In this document: positions 62,372-64,000 of the stretch, one piece after another
Position numbering within the stretch: position 1 is the first letter of the stretch
How the letters are laid out: each line of letters opens with the position of its first letter
Assembly (NCBI RefSeq): GCF_964340395.1
Contig: NC_135550.1
Location: 12,607,908 to 12,671,907 of the forward strand
Direction of reading: 5' to 3'
Length of the DNA: 64,000 nucleotides
Source of the DNA: Glandiceps talaboti
Lineage: Eukaryota > Hemichordata > Enteropneusta > Spengelidae
Notes under the pieces: model-generated
Seen by the model: the letters and a program-made list of their open reading frames with translations, nothing else
What the model was told of the DNA's origin: nothing
The model's database searches: none
Program-made: the position numbers and the translations under genes

Positions 62372-62482
62372 GAAATTATGAAGGTAGCACTAAGTGCCAA
62401 GGAACATGATGGAAGGGAAAGCAAATTGGTCAGCTGGACTCACGAAAAATTCTGCCAATGGCGAGAGGAAGAGAGGAGGAAG
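62372..62482 (+). CDS. Orphan exon, 37 codons
   Basis: A strong acceptor (cttttttgcag) and a donor (aggaag|gtacat) bound an open 111 nt phase 0-0 block. It reads EIMKVALSAKEHDGRE then SWTHEKFCQWREEERRK, which is charged and helical in character. I recognise no family and no partner exons within the window, although the gene may continue beyond 64000. Confidence 0.4.
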
Positions 62483-62593
62483 GTACATGCACTATTAAAT
62501 AGTCAATTTATTTTACACCAAAATAAAAAAAAAAAAAAAAAAAAAACATGTGATAAAATGCTGTCAGACTTGAAAAAGACACGAGTTTCAGAA

Positions 62594-62911
62594 TCAAAAG
62601 TAAGGACTTATCCCACCACTGAAATCAGTGTAAAAAAGCCTATGAGATATATTAATAGTCGAATTAGGTGTTTTTTTGACGATCGCCACTTCAACAGGTT
62701 TGGTTGTTGTTCCACCTTGGACACCCGGTAATTTGAATAAACCATGCCACAGACCGTTATGTTGGTGGCGGGTTTTTAAATAAACATATGATCCATTAAT
62801 TGTACAACTTGTGCTTAAAACAACACTATACGCCCATGAACCCTCCAGCAACTGAGGGTCTACGGCAAGACCAATGTTGAAAAAATGAATGTCAAATTCA
62901 ACAAGGTACAG
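62594..62911 (-). pseudogene. Unidentified coding-like ORF (about 105 codons)
   Basis: The frame is open from a stop at 62912-62914 to TGA at 62594, with protein-like composition (FNIGLAVDPQLLEGSWAYS, NGSYVYLKT, LWHGLFKLPGV). There is no early ATG; the first plausible starts are internal. It may be an exon or a remnant of a larger gene. I cannot assign a family. Confidence 0.35.
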
Positions 62912-62914
62912 TCA

Positions 62915-63884
62915 CATATGTAATAATACACGTAAGCTATACCTATTTATTACCCTTCAAATGACAATTCCCTATATTGTTTATATTGGCATTAAGGCAG
63001 TTATAAAGTCCGCTATTTCCATGTTTAATATTGCTAATCTCCCGTTGTCTGTTGTGTACATCAAACACGATGGATGCAGCTATTATACGCTCTGTTTTAT
63101 GTCACGTTTGGGAATGTTTCATAAACGGCTTTGATTTTATTAAATAGAGAAAAGTACGACTTTGATTTATAAGCCCTTGAAGATTGTCAGGCTGTTCAAA
63201 GCACAAAGTACAAAGATGTATATGATGAAAAGAGAAAGCAAAAAAAAATAAATACCTTTCTAAAAACTAATCTCTTCAGAATTCTCACCACCTTATAACT
63301 TTTTGAATGTAAAAAATGTTTAAATTCAAACAGAAATAGAAGTAAATTCTCGCCATTTTATCTTGTGTGTAAAGAAATCAGTGCTAAGGGTCGACGGGTT
63401 AACATGTTAAGCTAGGGTCGGTTAGGTTATCAAAAATTCACAGTTTGTTTTGTTTGGCCTAAAGACATATTGTTCATTCTTTTAATGGACTTGTCTCAGA
63501 TACACTTCGATACTATCTAATGTGATGCATACCTTTGAGTGTACTTTATACTTTACCTAATGATAATATGACACTGCATGGCATGACATGATACATATGA
63601 TATCTGATATGCCATTGTGAGATGTGATGTATGATAATAATCACAATTGTACAGCCCAGTGTCTGATTAAACAGTGACTAATAGTCTTTGTTACTGTTTT
63701 GACCCAATAAGATAGTTACCACTCTTGTCATCAGTTTGTTTCATGTCTGTTTGACAACAACCCGTAAAGACCGTTGAGTTATCTCGTGCAAGAATGTGTA
63801 GAGAAGAACGATGTGTTTACTTCGAGCGGCATTGCATGCAAACCTGTGAATGTCTGAAACGTAGACATCGATTTAATGTTGGTT
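62915..63884. other. No gene seen
   Basis: AT-rich sequence with a few short frames lacking splice context. Nothing supported. Confidence 0.5.
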
Positions 63885-64000
63885 TCTTATATAGCGCTTT
63901 CCCACTCCGTGCTCAAAGCGCTTTACAATTACTACCCCTGGCTCGGATCAGAACAGCACAACGGCCCTTTAGTCTTCCTCAACTCCCCGGGGAGCATACA
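63885..64000. repeat. Dispersed repeat fragment (tatagcgctttc...caaagcgctttaca)
   Basis: The paired motifs tatagcgctttc and gctcaaagcgctttaca, followed by ccctggctcgga and ccccggggagcataca, resemble a family I have seen dispersed in many marine invertebrate genomes. It is cut off by the window end. Confidence 0.4.

Overview
The window is eukaryotic, AT-rich and repeat-laden. GT-AG exons sit in long introns, and there are PIF/Harbinger, DDE_3 and LINE remnants, MITE-like elements and many microsatellites. No bacterial-style operons are visible. It fits a non-vertebrate animal, probably a marine invertebrate. The genus cannot be fixed from sequence alone.

The dominant feature is a tandem array of three units spaced about 19.3 kb apart, starting near 3.6, 22.6 and 41.9 kb. 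Each unit carries one minus-strand gene: 3655-10570, 22876-29865 and 42209-48935. Single ORFs show only fragments, but all junctions I can read are phase 1 and give complete frames. The order is a signal-peptide exon, two large beta-propeller exons (A and B), one or two acidic E/S/T-rich stalk exons, and a final exon with a transmembrane helix and basic cytoplasmic tail. Predicted precursors are 584, 568 and 566 residues. I read these as type I membrane proteins with a double tectonin/tachylectin-like propeller ectodomain, plausibly recognition receptors or surface lectins. Gene 2 looks like a chimera made by unequal crossing-over: its signal-peptide and propeller half resembles gene 1, while its stalk, membrane and tail half is nearly identical to gene 3. 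Differences among the ectodomains cluster in a patch at the end of exon A.

Between genes lie about 12 kb of non-coding DNA per unit. It holds a diverged 130-145 bp satellite, an ATAAT array, a candidate TATA promoter with a non-coding first exon, minisatellites, and a piece of a PIF/Harbinger transposon. In units 1 and 2 that Harbinger copy is internally deleted and abuts a 4.0 kb non-autonomous element with short inverted termini (17681-21669 and 36164-41008). The unit 2 copy carries a further 834 bp Mutator-like MITE flanked by a 9 bp target duplication. In unit 3 the Harbinger is nearly complete (about 55.0-60.2 kb), with a frameshifted DDE transposase and an apparently intact divergent Myb/SANT-like gene.

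The left flank (1-3.6 kb) holds minus-strand transposase-like remnants. The right flank (60.2-64 kb) holds a broken PIF1-like helicase, a LINE reverse-transcriptase fragment, one well-formed orphan exon, an unidentified coding-like ORF and a dispersed repeat at the window end.
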